DNA of 7,289 nucleotides from Microbacteriaceae bacterium (GTDB lineage: Bacteria; Actinomycetota; Actinomycetes; Actinomycetales; Microbacteriaceae). This document shows, piece by piece, positions 1-5,483 of the stretch. The number at the start of each line of letters is the position of its first letter. The stretch's first letter is position 1. The translations under genes and the position numbers were made by a program. The DNA is taken from contig CANFKN010000061.1 in assembly GCA_947447385.1 (NCBI GenBank), positions 1 through 7,289 of the forward strand. The letters are read 5' to 3'. The notes below the pieces were generated by a model, which was not told where the DNA came from, did not search any database, and worked only from the letters and a program-made list of their open reading frames with translations.

Positions 1-276
1 ATCTATGTCGATGCAGACACTAGCAATATCACCGAGTGGTTCTTGAGCCGCTTCTATCAACTGCGCGAATCAGCCTTCACAAACCCAGCGTCGTATTTTC
101 ACCGCTATGCCGAGATGCCAGTTGAAAAAGCCCTCGACCGCGCCAAAGAAATTTGGCAAACAATTAACCTGCCAAACCTGATTGAAAACATTTTGCCTAC
201 GCGCGCTCGCGCCACTCTAGTTTTGAAGAAGGGCGCTAATCACGCCGTCGAGAGCGTGTTGCTGCGCAAGATTTAG
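1..276 (+). CDS. coaA: Type I pantothenate kinase, C-terminal part (5' end outside window)
   Basis: Open from base 1 in frame 1 to a TAG at 274-276, giving the last 91 residues. The enzyme phosphorylates pantothenate with ATP, the first step of cytoplasmic coenzyme A synthesis. The fragment matches the end of bacterial type I PanK: an SRFYQLRESAF block followed by SYFHRYA (fragment residues 16-37), then NILPTR (63-68), whose Asn belongs to the family's pantothenate pocket, and a final Ala-Asn-His then LLRK ending. The P-loop and catalytic Asp would lie upstream of the window. The TTG at 43 is an internal Leu codon, not a start. The gene converges on glmM, with only 7 bp between the two stop codons; this neighbourhood is common in Actinobacteria. 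Identity is secure; only the missing 5' part cannot be judged. Confidence 0.95.
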   Translation: MYVDADTSNITEWFLSRFYQLRESAFTNPASYFHRYAEMPVEKALDRAKEIWQTINLPNLIENILPTRARATLVLKKGANHAVESVLLRKI

Positions 277-283
277 AGCGCGC

Positions 284-1630
284 TTAGAGCGCTAGACGAC
301 GCTCGACAACGCGAGCAATGCGGTCAGCCCAAGATTGTGCGGTGCCTTCGTCGGCAGCCTCAACCATGACGCGAACCAGTGGCTCGGTGCCAGAGGCGCG
401 CAACAAAACACGACCTGTGCCAGAGAGTTCGTCTTCAGCGTCTCGCACGCTCTGTTGAACCTCAGCGTCGCTATCAACTCGACTGCGGTCAACGCCAGGC
501 ACGTTTAACAAGACCTGCGGATAAACCTTCATCACTTTGACGAGCTCATGCAATGGCTTGCCGGTGCGCTTGACTTCGGCAAGTAGTTTTAGGCCGGTCA
601 AAATTCCGTCGCCGGTGGTTGCATATTGCGAGAAGATTACGTGACCAGACTGTTCGCCACCGAGGGTGTAACCACCCTCGCGAATCGCCTCGAGAACATA
701 ACGGTCGCCGACTTTGGTTTCGATCATTTCGATGCCGGCTGCCTGCATTGCAATCTTCAAACCCAGGTTGCTCATAACGGTGGCCACTAGAGTGTTGCGG
801 GCAAGTTGGCCGCGTTCTTTGGCAGAGATTGCTAAAACTGCCATGATCTGGTCACCGTCGATGATTGCACCGGTGTGGTCAACCGCAAGGCAGCGGTCAG
901 CGTCGCCATCGTGGGCAATGCCGGCGTCGGCACCGTGCTGCAATACAGCCGCCTGCAAAGCGCTTAGGTGAGTTGAACCATAACCCTCGTTGATGTTCAA
1001 GCCATCAGGATTATTGCCGATAACAATAACTTTTGCGCCAGCATCGGTGAAAGCCTCTGGCGAAACCGCCGAAGCTGCGCCGTGAGCACAGTCGAGCACG
1101 ACCGTTAGGCCATCCAAGCGATTTGGAAGCGAACCCAACAGGTGCACTAAATAGCGATCTTCAGCGTCGGCAAATCTTTGAACGTGACCAACGCCACTGC
1201 CAAGCGGTGCAATCTTAGGTGAACCCATAGCCGCTTCGATGCTGTCTTCAAGTGAGTCGGGTAGCTTGTGGCCACCGCGTGCAAAGAACTTGATGCCGTT
1301 ATCAGGCGCTGGGTTGTGAGAGGCCGAAATCATCACGCCAAAATCGGCGTCAAGGTCAGCGGTTAAAAAGGCAGTGGCTGGGGTCGGCAAAACGCCAGCG
1401 TCAAAAACATCAACGCCCGAACTTGCCAAGCCGGCAGCAACAGCTGCAGCTAGAAACTCCCCCGAAATGCGAGGATCGCGGCCGATAACAGCCTTTGGTT
1501 TGTTGCCACGCGAGCGAGCTTCTTCGCCCAAAATAATAGCGGCTGCCTGGGCCAATGAAACTGCGGTCTCAACCGTGATATCACGGTTTGCGAGTCCACG
1601 CACTCCATCGGTTCCAAACAGCCGCGTCAT
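284..1630 (-). CDS. glmM: Phosphoglucosamine mutase
   Basis: 448 residues, the usual length for the family (about 445-450). It interconverts glucosamine-6-phosphate and glucosamine-1-phosphate on the way to UDP-GlcNAc, and so feeds cell-wall synthesis in the cytoplasm. All four alpha-D-phosphohexomutase signatures are visible: the start MTRLFGTDGVRG; the phosphoserine loop ISASHNP with catalytic Ser104; the metal loop DGDADR (241-246); the sugar-binding GGEQSGH (324-330); and the phosphate-binding RASGTEP (411-417). The ATG at 1628-1630 is fixed by the canonical N-terminus, yet the 20 bases before it carry no Shine-Dalgarno match; they hold a 10-bp palindrome and a repeated AAGCTT. It lies 41 bp after rpsI, in the widespread actinobacterial order rplM-rpsI-glmM, so it is probably co-transcribed with them. 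Confidence 0.98.
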   Translation of the reverse strand: MTRLFGTDGVRGLANRDITVETAVSLAQAAAIILGEEARSRGNKPKAVIGRDPRISGEFLAAAVAAGLASSGVDVFDAGVLPTPATAFLTADLDADFGVMISASHNPAPDNGIKFFARGGHKLPDSLEDSIEAAMGSPKIAPLGSGVGHVQRFADAEDRYLVHLLGSLPNRLDGLTVVLDCAHGAASAVSPEAFTDAGAKVIVIGNNPDGLNINEGYGSTHLSALQAAVLQHGADAGIAHDGDADRCLAVDHTGAIIDGDQIMAVLAISAKERGQLARNTLVATVMSNLGLKIAMQAAGIEMIETKVGDRYVLEAIREGGYTLGGEQSGHVIFSQYATTGDGILTGLKLLAEVKRTGKPLHELVKVMKVYPQVLLNVPGVDRSRVDSDAEVQQSVRDAEDELSGTGRVLLRASGTEPLVRVMVEAADEGTAQSWADRIARVVERRLAL

Positions 1631-1648
1631 ATTGAAAGCTTAAAGCTT

Positions 1649-1658
1649 GTTCGCGAAC
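1649..1658. repeat. 10-bp perfect palindrome before glmM
   Basis: GTTCGCGAAC lies in the 41-bp rpsI-glmM gap, about 20 bases before the glmM ATG. Between it and the start codon the transcript has AAGCTT twice, one base apart, and no recognisable ribosome binding site. It could be a small operator, a weak mRNA hairpin, or chance. It is not the actinobacterial LexA box, which has GAAC and GTTC in the opposite order with a 4-base gap. Confidence 0.4.
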
Positions 1659-1671
1659 GAAGGCTAAAAGA

Positions 1672-2175
1672 TTAACGCTTCGAGAACTGTGAAGCCTTGC
1701 GGGCCTTCTTAAGACCAGCCTTCTTGCGCTCGATAACACGTGCGTCGCGCTTCAAGAAGCCAGCCTTCTTCAGAGCTGGGCGGTTGTTGTCGCGGTCGAT
1801 CTCGTTCAGTGCACGAGCAATGCCAAGACGCAATGCGCCAGCCTGACCAGCAACGCCACCACCAGTGATGCGAGCGACAACGTCATAGCTGCCCTTTAGC
1901 TCAAGAATGGTGAATGGGTCGGTGATTAGCTGCTGGTGCAACTTGTTAGGAAAATAGTCTGCAAGTTCGCGGCCGTTCACCTTGATGGTGCCGGTGCCTG
2001 GAACAAGGCGAACACGAGCGATTGCCTCTTTGCGGCGACCAAGACCTGCACCAGGCACGGTTAGTGCTGGGCGAGCGGCCTTTGGCGCAGCAGCAGCTGC
2101 AGGAGTCTCGGTGGTGTAGCTGTCAGTTGCTACTACTTCTTCAGCTGCAACGGCAGCTTCTGGGGCTTTAGCCAT
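1672..2175 (-). CDS. rpsI: 30S ribosomal protein S9 (uS9)
   Basis: 167 residues. uS9 sits in the head of the small subunit, and its C-terminal tail reaches toward P-site tRNA. The core begins at GRRKEA (46-51), carries the glycine-rich signature GGGVAGQAGALRLGIARAL (105-123), and ends in the lysine/arginine-rich tail with the invariant SQFSKR at the C-terminus. The first 45 or so residues are an Ala/Glu-rich, partly acidic extension absent from the roughly 130-residue E. coli protein; such extensions are common in Actinobacteria. The ATG at 2173-2175 is preceded by only a weak GAGA-type binding site. It follows rplM by 33 bp, and translation probably depends on the shared rplM-rpsI transcript. 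Confidence 0.97.
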   Translation of the reverse strand: MAKAPEAAVAAEEVVATDSYTTETPAAAAAPKAARPALTVPGAGLGRRKEAIARVRLVPGTGTIKVNGRELADYFPNKLHQQLITDPFTILELKGSYDVVARITGGGVAGQAGALRLGIARALNEIDRDNNRPALKKAGFLKRDARVIERKKAGLKKARKASQFSKR

Positions 2176-2208
2176 GATAGGTCTCTAATCTTCTTTGTGG
2201 GCCAGTGA

Positions 2209-2652
2209 TTACTGGGCAACCTGGTCGATGATGAACGGCTTTGGCTGCTGTGCAGCGTGTGGGTGCTCAGCACCGCGGTAAACCTTTAGCTTTGAAAGCT
2301 GGTCTGCACCGAGCTTGTTCTTTGGCAACATGCCGCGAACAGCCTTCTCGATTGCCTTCTCAGGGTTCTTCTCTAGCAACTCAGCATATGTGGTTGCAGT
2401 TAGACCGCCTGGGTAACCCGAGTGGCGGTAAGCCTTCTTCTGCGCAAGCTTCGCACCGGTCAACGCAACCTTCTCAGCGTTGATCACGATTACAAAGTCA
2501 CCGTTGTCCATGTGTGGAGCAAAGGTTGGCTTGTGCTTGCCGCGCAACAAAGTTGCAGCGTGGGTTGCTAGACGACCGAGAACGATGTCGGTGGCGTCAA
2601 TGATGACCCACTGGTTGCTCAGTTCGTGAGCCTTTGGTGAATAAGTACGCAC
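2209..2652 (-). CDS. rplM: 50S ribosomal protein L13 (uL13), GTG start
   Basis: 147 residues from the GTG at 2650-2652, close to the family's usual length. uL13 is an early-assembly large-subunit protein that binds 23S rRNA. The protein begins (M)RTYSPKAHEL, as actinobacterial L13 does, continues with WVIIDATDIVLGRLAT (15-30), and carries the L13 signature from VRGMLPKNKLG (105-115) to KVYRGAEHPH (123-132). The reading frame stays open 40 codons upstream to an ATG at 2770-2772, but that stretch crosses the promoter and leader and resembles no L13 sequence. The GTG has a good AGAAGG ribosome binding site nine bases before it. It is first gene of rplM-rpsI-glmM, driven by the promoter at 2772-2801. 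Confidence 0.97.
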   Translation of the reverse strand: MRTYSPKAHELSNQWVIIDATDIVLGRLATHAATLLRGKHKPTFAPHMDNGDFVIVINAEKVALTGAKLAQKKAYRHSGYPGGLTATTYAELLEKNPEKAIEKAVRGMLPKNKLGADQLSKLKVYRGAEHPHAAQQPKPFIIDQVAQ

Positions 2653-2661
2653 GCTTATTTG

Positions 2662-2667
2662 CCTTCT
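2662..2667 (-). promoter_or_regulatory. Ribosome binding site fixing the rplM GTG start
   Basis: The transcript reads AGAAGG here with nine bases to the GTG at 2650-2652. This, together with the conserved RTYSPKA N-terminus, decides for the GTG over the in-frame ATG at 2770-2772. Confidence 0.8.
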
Positions 2668-2740
2668 ACTTCTGTGTCGGATTGAAATGAACCCGCGCAC
2701 GAAGATAACTAGAGCTTCTCGGGATTCAAGTTTTGTGTTC

Positions 2741-2757
2741 GGCAGCAAAACACTGCC
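2741..2757 (-). promoter_or_regulatory. Stem-loop in the rplM 5' leader
   Basis: Transcript GGCAG pairs with CTGCC around a 7-base loop (TGTTTTG); one U·G and one U-A pair can extend it outward. A competing stem, GTGTT with AACAC (2749-2753 with 2735-2739), shares bases with it, so the two folds exclude each other. It lies early in the roughly 113-nt leader between the predicted rplM promoter and the GTG. L13 leaders that bind L13 are known in other bacteria; I cannot show that this is one. Confidence 0.5.
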
Positions 2758-2771
2758 AATACCAAAGGTCA

Positions 2772-2801
2772 AGTCTAGCCCGTTGATGCCACGCTGGTCA
2801 A
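2772..2801 (-). promoter_or_regulatory. Predicted housekeeping sigma promoter for rplM-rpsI-glmM
   Basis: On the minus strand, TTGACC (2796-2801) is followed after 18 bases by TAGACT (2772-2777). This matches the primary-sigma consensus at five of six -35 positions and at TAnnnT. The -35 box begins five bases beyond the truA stop codon. Initiation would fall near 2765, leaving about 113 nt of leader. It suggests that rplM-rpsI-glmM can be transcribed apart from the alpha-operon genes upstream. Confidence 0.65.
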
Positions 2802-2806
2802 GTCAG

Positions 2807-3673
2807 TTATTCGTCGAAGTTCGCCGAGCTTCGCTGAACCTTGGTAATCACTGCCTGCTGCGCCAGCAACTCGTCGGCTGGGTAGCCGATTTGCATCAAA
2901 GTTAGACCCTTTGGTGCGACAACTTTGAACATGTCTTCGCGACTTCGCGCAGCTAAAACAGTTGCAACTTCGGCTGCCGTTGCTAACCCCTGCCCCACTG
3001 CCATGAGGGCGCCGACTATGGCGCGAACCATGTTGTGGCAAAACGCATCTGCTGTGAGCCAGATCTCAATGACGCCAGACTCGGTGCGAACCACGCGCAC
3101 CTCACGAAGTTCGCGAATAGTGGTGCCAAAATCGCGCGGTCGGCAAAATGTTGCGAAGTCGTGCAGGCCCACCAGCTCAAGAGCGGCACCTTGCATTGCA
3201 AAAGCATCAAGTGGGCGGGTGTGCCAAAGCGTGAAGTCGGCTTCAAGCGGGTTTCGTTGGGTGTCGTAGTCGCTCACCCGATAACGATATTGGCGAAACA
3301 AAGCGCTGAATCGGGCATCGAAACCAGGCGGTGCAACATCGACTTTAAAAACGCGGATGTCCGCCGGCAGCAACGAGTTCAATCTAGAAAGCAGATCTGG
3401 CCCGCGTTCGATGCGTTTCATGCGTTGCGACGAAATATCAAAGTGCAGCACCTGCGCGAGCGCGTGAACACCCGCATCGGTGCGACCTGCAACTCGCATG
3501 CCGAAGTCGTCGTCGGTCGCCCCGAACACGGTGGTCAGGGCTTTGGCGAACTCAGCGTGCACTGTGCGCATGCCAGGCTGCTTGGCATAGCCGTTGAAGT
3601 TGCCGCCGTGATAGCTCAGTTGGGCTTTAAAGCGAATCAGCCCGTCGACCTCATGGTCAACGGGCTGATTCAT
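2807..3673 (-). CDS. truA: tRNA pseudouridine(38-40) synthase
   Basis: 288 residues. TruA converts U38, U39 and U40 of the tRNA anticodon arm to pseudouridine. The catalytic loop AGRTDAGVHA has its nucleophile at Asp66, and further family blocks are FDARFSALFRQYRYRV (118-133), then HDFATFCRP and FCHNMVRAIVG. The motif normally read GW after the first strand is GY here (Tyr29). The ATG at 3671-3673 is the only conventional start before the conserved body, but it has no Shine-Dalgarno match. Codons 2-13 (NQPVDHEVDGLI) are not family sequence and form a near-perfect RNA hairpin. The gene starts 17 bp after the rplQ stop, so translation probably relies on coupling to rplQ. The rplQ-truA order is typical of Actinobacteria. 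Confidence 0.96.
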   Translation of the reverse strand: MNQPVDHEVDGLIRFKAQLSYHGGNFNGYAKQPGMRTVHAEFAKALTTVFGATDDDFGMRVAGRTDAGVHALAQVLHFDISSQRMKRIERGPDLLSRLNSLLPADIRVFKVDVAPPGFDARFSALFRQYRYRVSDYDTQRNPLEADFTLWHTRPLDAFAMQGAALELVGLHDFATFCRPRDFGTTIRELREVRVVRTESGVIEIWLTADAFCHNMVRAIVGALMAVGQGLATAAEVATVLAARSREDMFKVVAPKGLTLMQIGYPADELLAQQAVITKVQRSSANFDE

Positions 3674-3687
3674 GGCTTTAAAAGCGG
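3622..3687. repeat. 66-bp inverted repeat enclosing the truA start codon
   Basis: The core at 3635-3670 is an inverted repeat: AATCAGCCCGT (3635-3645) and ACGGGCTGATT (3660-3670) are perfect 11-bp complements. Inside them GACC and GGTC also pair around a 4-base loop. In the truA transcript the single mismatch between these blocks becomes a U·G pair, so the stem is 16 continuous pairs with loop AUGA. Outside, GGCTTTAAAGCG (3623-3634) and GGCTTTAAAAGCG (3674-3686) are direct repeats differing by one A. Because they are nearly self-complementary they also extend the inverted repeat, with the AUG start codon in the bulge between. No U-tract follows on either strand, so it is not an ordinary terminator. 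Confidence 0.85.
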
Positions 3688-3690
3688 TGA

Positions 3691-4323
3691 TTAGGCCTGA
3701 GCCTCGTCAGCAGCAACTTCAGCCTCAGCTTCGGTTGCAACTTCAGCAGGAGCCTCAGTAGCTGCCTCTGCAGGTGCCTCAACTGCAACTTCAGCAACTG
3801 CTTCTGCAGGTGCTTCGGTTGCTGCTGGTGCAGCTGCTTCTTCAACGATTGCTTCTTCAGCAACTACGTCTTCGATTACGGCTTCTTCGACAACTGGAGC
3901 AACAACGTCTGAACCCTTGATGGTGTTGACGATGCGCTTCTTGTTGGCGCTTGGCTGTGCGTTAACCGGCTCAAGAACAAGCTCGATAAGTGCCATAGGG
4001 GCGTTGTCGCCCTTGCGGTATCCGAGCTTGGTGATGCGGGTGTAGCCACCCTGACGGTCAGCAACAAGTGGTGCGATGTTTGCGAACAACTCGTGCACAA
4101 CACCCTTATCTAGAATCTGCTGCATCACGCGACGGCGTGAGTGAAGGTCGCCACGCTTTGCGAATGTAACCAAACGCTCAGCAATCGGACGAAGGCGCTT
4201 TGCCTTGGTCTCGGTGGTGGTGATCTTCTTGTGCAAGAACAATGAGGTGGCCATGTTGTTTAGTAGCAGACGCTCGTGAGCTGGTCCGCCACCGAGGCGT
4301 GGTCCCTTAGTTGGGGTAGGCAT
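3691..4323 (-). CDS. rplQ: 50S ribosomal protein L17 (bL17) with long acidic tail
   Basis: 210 residues, against about 127 in E. coli. The first 120 or so are a normal bL17, a large-subunit protein near the exit-tunnel region: MPTPTKGPRLGGGPAHERLL at the start, then LFLHKKITTTETKAKRLRP (29-47), TFAKRGDLHSRRRV, and YTRITKLGYRKGDNAPMALIEL (94-115). From about residue 137 to the end there is no Lys or Arg. The tail is built of Ala, Glu, Val and Pro, with about 20 acidic residues and three EAPAE units (170-174, 182-186, 190-194). Acidic L17 tails occur in Actinobacteria, and their role is not settled. The ATG has an AGGAG site six bases upstream and begins 34 bp after rpoA. The last gene before truA. 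Confidence 0.97.
   Translation of the reverse strand: MPTPTKGPRLGGGPAHERLLLNNMATSLFLHKKITTTETKAKRLRPIAERLVTFAKRGDLHSRRRVMQQILDKGVVHELFANIAPLVADRQGGYTRITKLGYRKGDNAPMALIELVLEPVNAQPSANKKRIVNTIKGSDVVAPVVEEAVIEDVVAEEAIVEEAAAPAATEAPAEAVAEVAVEAPAEAATEAPAEVATEAEAEVAADEAQA
3700..3880. repeat. Low-complexity repeat encoding the bL17 Ala/Glu tail
   Basis: Repeated motifs on the plus strand include CTCTGCAGGTGCCTC and its variant CTTCTGCAGGTGCTTC, and several copies of GCAACTTCAGC, all within the coding sequence of the acidic tail. Such near-repeats can change copy number by replication slippage in steps of three bases without breaking the frame. Confidence 0.7.
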
Positions 4324-4357
4324 TATTTACTCCTGTTTGATTTCTAAAGACCGAAGC

Positions 4358-5344
4358 TTAGGCTAGGTCGTCGTCGAAGGCTGAGCTAAAGTAGGCGCCG
4401 TCAAAGCCAGGGACTGAATCCTTGAACTTTAGGCCGAGTGAAACGAGCTTGTCGCGAACTTCGTCAACAGACTTGCTACCGAAGTTGCGAATGTTCATCA
4501 ACTGGTCTTCAGTGAGGTTAATTAGCTCACTGACGGTGTTGATGCCCTCGCGCTTTAGGCAGTTGTAGCTGCGAACGGTTAGCTCTAGCTCTTCGATAGG
4601 CATTGCCAACTCTGGTGATAGACCCGCTTCAACTGGAGCTGGGCCAATTTCGATGCCCTCAGCAGCTGTGTTTAGTTCACGAGCCAAGCCGAATAGCTCA
4701 ACCAAAGTGTGACCTGCCGAAGCAACAGCATCGCGTGGGGTGATCGAAGGCTTGGTCTCAACATCGACAATCAGCTTGTCGAAGTTGGTGTACTCACCGG
4801 CGCGAGTTGCCTCGACGCGGTATGAGACCTTCAAAACTGGTGAATAGATTGAGTCGATAGCGATCAAGTCAACTGCGCCTTCTTGGCGGTTCTGAGTTGC
4901 CTGAACATAACCGCGGCCACGCTCAACGGTTAGTTCGACATCGAACTTTGCCTTTGAGTTGACGTGAGCGATAACTAGCTCTGGGTTGTGAATCTCGATG
5001 CCTGCAACGGTCTCAATGTCGGCTGCAGTAGCAACGCCGGCACCTGACTTGCGCAAACGAATAACAACTGGTGCATCGTGCTCTGACGAAACAACTAGTT
5101 CTTTTAGGTTCAAGATGATCTCGGTTACGTCTTCGGTAACACCTTCGATGGTGCTGAATTCGTGACGAACACCATCAATGCGAATTGTGGTCACTGCTGC
5201 ACCAGGAATCGACGACAACAAAGTGCGGCGAAGTGAGTTGCCAAGTGTGTAACCAAAGCCTGGCTCTAGTGGCTCAAGGGTGAAACGTGAGCGATTTTCG
5301 CTCAGAACTTCTTCTTCAAGGGTTGGACGCTGTGCAATTAGCAC
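4358..5344 (-). CDS. rpoA: DNA-directed RNA polymerase alpha subunit, GTG start
   Basis: 328 residues from the GTG at 5342-5344. The alpha dimer nucleates RNA polymerase assembly, and its C-terminal domain contacts UP-element DNA and activators. The N-terminus (M)LIAQRPTLEEE is the usual actinobacterial one. The N-terminal domain carries GYTLGNSLRRTLLSS (31-45), and the C-terminal domain, about 250-308, carries ELTVRSYNCLKREGI with the DNA-contacting Arg at 258 and IRNFGSKSVDEV. The tail ends in an acidic DDD. The frame stays open 22 codons upstream to an ATG at 5408-5410, but that stretch runs through hairpins and is not family sequence. An AAAGGA site six bases before the GTG supports the shorter form. 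A 139-bp structured gap separates it from rpsK; rpsD, which E. coli and Mycobacterium have here, is absent. Confidence 0.98.
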   Translation of the reverse strand: MLIAQRPTLEEEVLSENRSRFTLEPLEPGFGYTLGNSLRRTLLSSIPGAAVTTIRIDGVRHEFSTIEGVTEDVTEIILNLKELVVSSEHDAPVVIRLRKSGAGVATAADIETVAGIEIHNPELVIAHVNSKAKFDVELTVERGRGYVQATQNRQEGAVDLIAIDSIYSPVLKVSYRVEATRAGEYTNFDKLIVDVETKPSITPRDAVASAGHTLVELFGLARELNTAAEGIEIGPAPVEAGLSPELAMPIEELELTVRSYNCLKREGINTVSELINLTEDQLMNIRNFGSKSVDEVRDKLVSLGLKFKDSVPGFDGAYFSSAFDDDLA

Positions 5345-5350
5345 GGTTAT

Positions 5351-5356
5351 TCCTTT
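5351..5356 (-). promoter_or_regulatory. Ribosome binding site fixing the rpoA GTG start
   Basis: The transcript reads AAAGGA six bases before the GTG at 5342-5344. It lies directly after the last of three leader stem-loops. Confidence 0.75.
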
Positions 5357-5359
5357 CGC

Positions 5360-5385
5360 ATAGGCACCCGAAATATGACACCTAT
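5360..5385 (-). promoter_or_regulatory. rpoA leader stem-loop 3, next to the ribosome binding site
   Basis: Transcript ATAGGTG pairs with TGCCTAT (five Watson-Crick pairs plus two U·G pairs) around a 12-base loop. Its 3' foot ends three bases before the AAAGGA binding site, where folding or protein binding could affect ribosome access. Confidence 0.45.
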
Positions 5386-5395
5386 TTGGTTTTGG

Positions 5396-5417
5396 CTGCA
5401 CAGTGGCCACTGCGCAG
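5396..5417. repeat. 22-bp near-perfect palindrome in the rpsK-rpoA gap (leader stem-loop 2)
   Basis: The plus strand reads CTGCACAGTGG followed directly by CCACTGCGCAG. The halves are reverse complements except for one pair of positions, which becomes G·U in the transcript. As RNA it forms a 9-bp stem with a GGCC loop; as DNA it has the two-fold symmetry of a dimeric regulator site. No U-tract follows. Confidence 0.7.
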
Positions 5418-5438
5418 TTTGCTGCAAGGGGTTTTGAG

Positions 5439-5466
5439 GCCCGCTAACGATTGCTCACCAGCGGGC
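5439..5466 (-). promoter_or_regulatory. rpoA leader stem-loop 1
   Basis: Transcript GCCCGCT and AGCGGGC form a perfect 7-bp, mostly G-C stem around a 14-base loop, starting about 18 bases after the rpsK stop. The sequence after it (CTCAAAACCCC) has no run of T, so it is not a standard intrinsic terminator. It may be a processing or 3'-end stabilising structure for rpsK, or part of the rpoA leader. Confidence 0.6.
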
Positions 5467-5483
5467 ACCAGAGTTCTAAAAAA

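Noticed and set aside
1649..1658. LexA/SOS box at GTTCGCGAAC
   Set aside because: Actinobacterial LexA sites have GAAC before GTTC with a 4-base centre; the order here is reversed and the spacer is 2.
2653..2772. A 40-codon N-terminal extension of rplM from an ATG at 2770-2772
   Set aside because: It crosses the predicted promoter and leader, has no L13 similarity, and the GTG at 2650-2652 has both the canonical N-terminus and a good ribosome binding site.
3622..3687. Classical insertion sequence or CRISPR repeat at the truA inverted repeat
   Set aside because: There is no transposase, only one copy in the window, and no spacer-repeat pattern; a short palindromic element remains possible and is given as a finding.
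3035..3694. A 219-codon plus-strand open frame opposite truA
   Set aside because: truA is unmistakable on the other strand; the antisense frame has no recognisable family features and looks like a codon-bias shadow.
5345..5410. A 22-codon N-terminal extension of rpoA from an ATG at 5408-5410
   Set aside because: It lies over the leader hairpins, is not RpoA sequence, and the GTG at 5342-5344 gives the usual LIAQRPTL start with an AAAGGA site.
5439..5466. Intrinsic terminator after rpsK
   Set aside because: The 7-bp G-C stem is strong, but the following bases have no T-run in the direction of transcription; the T-run lies before the stem.
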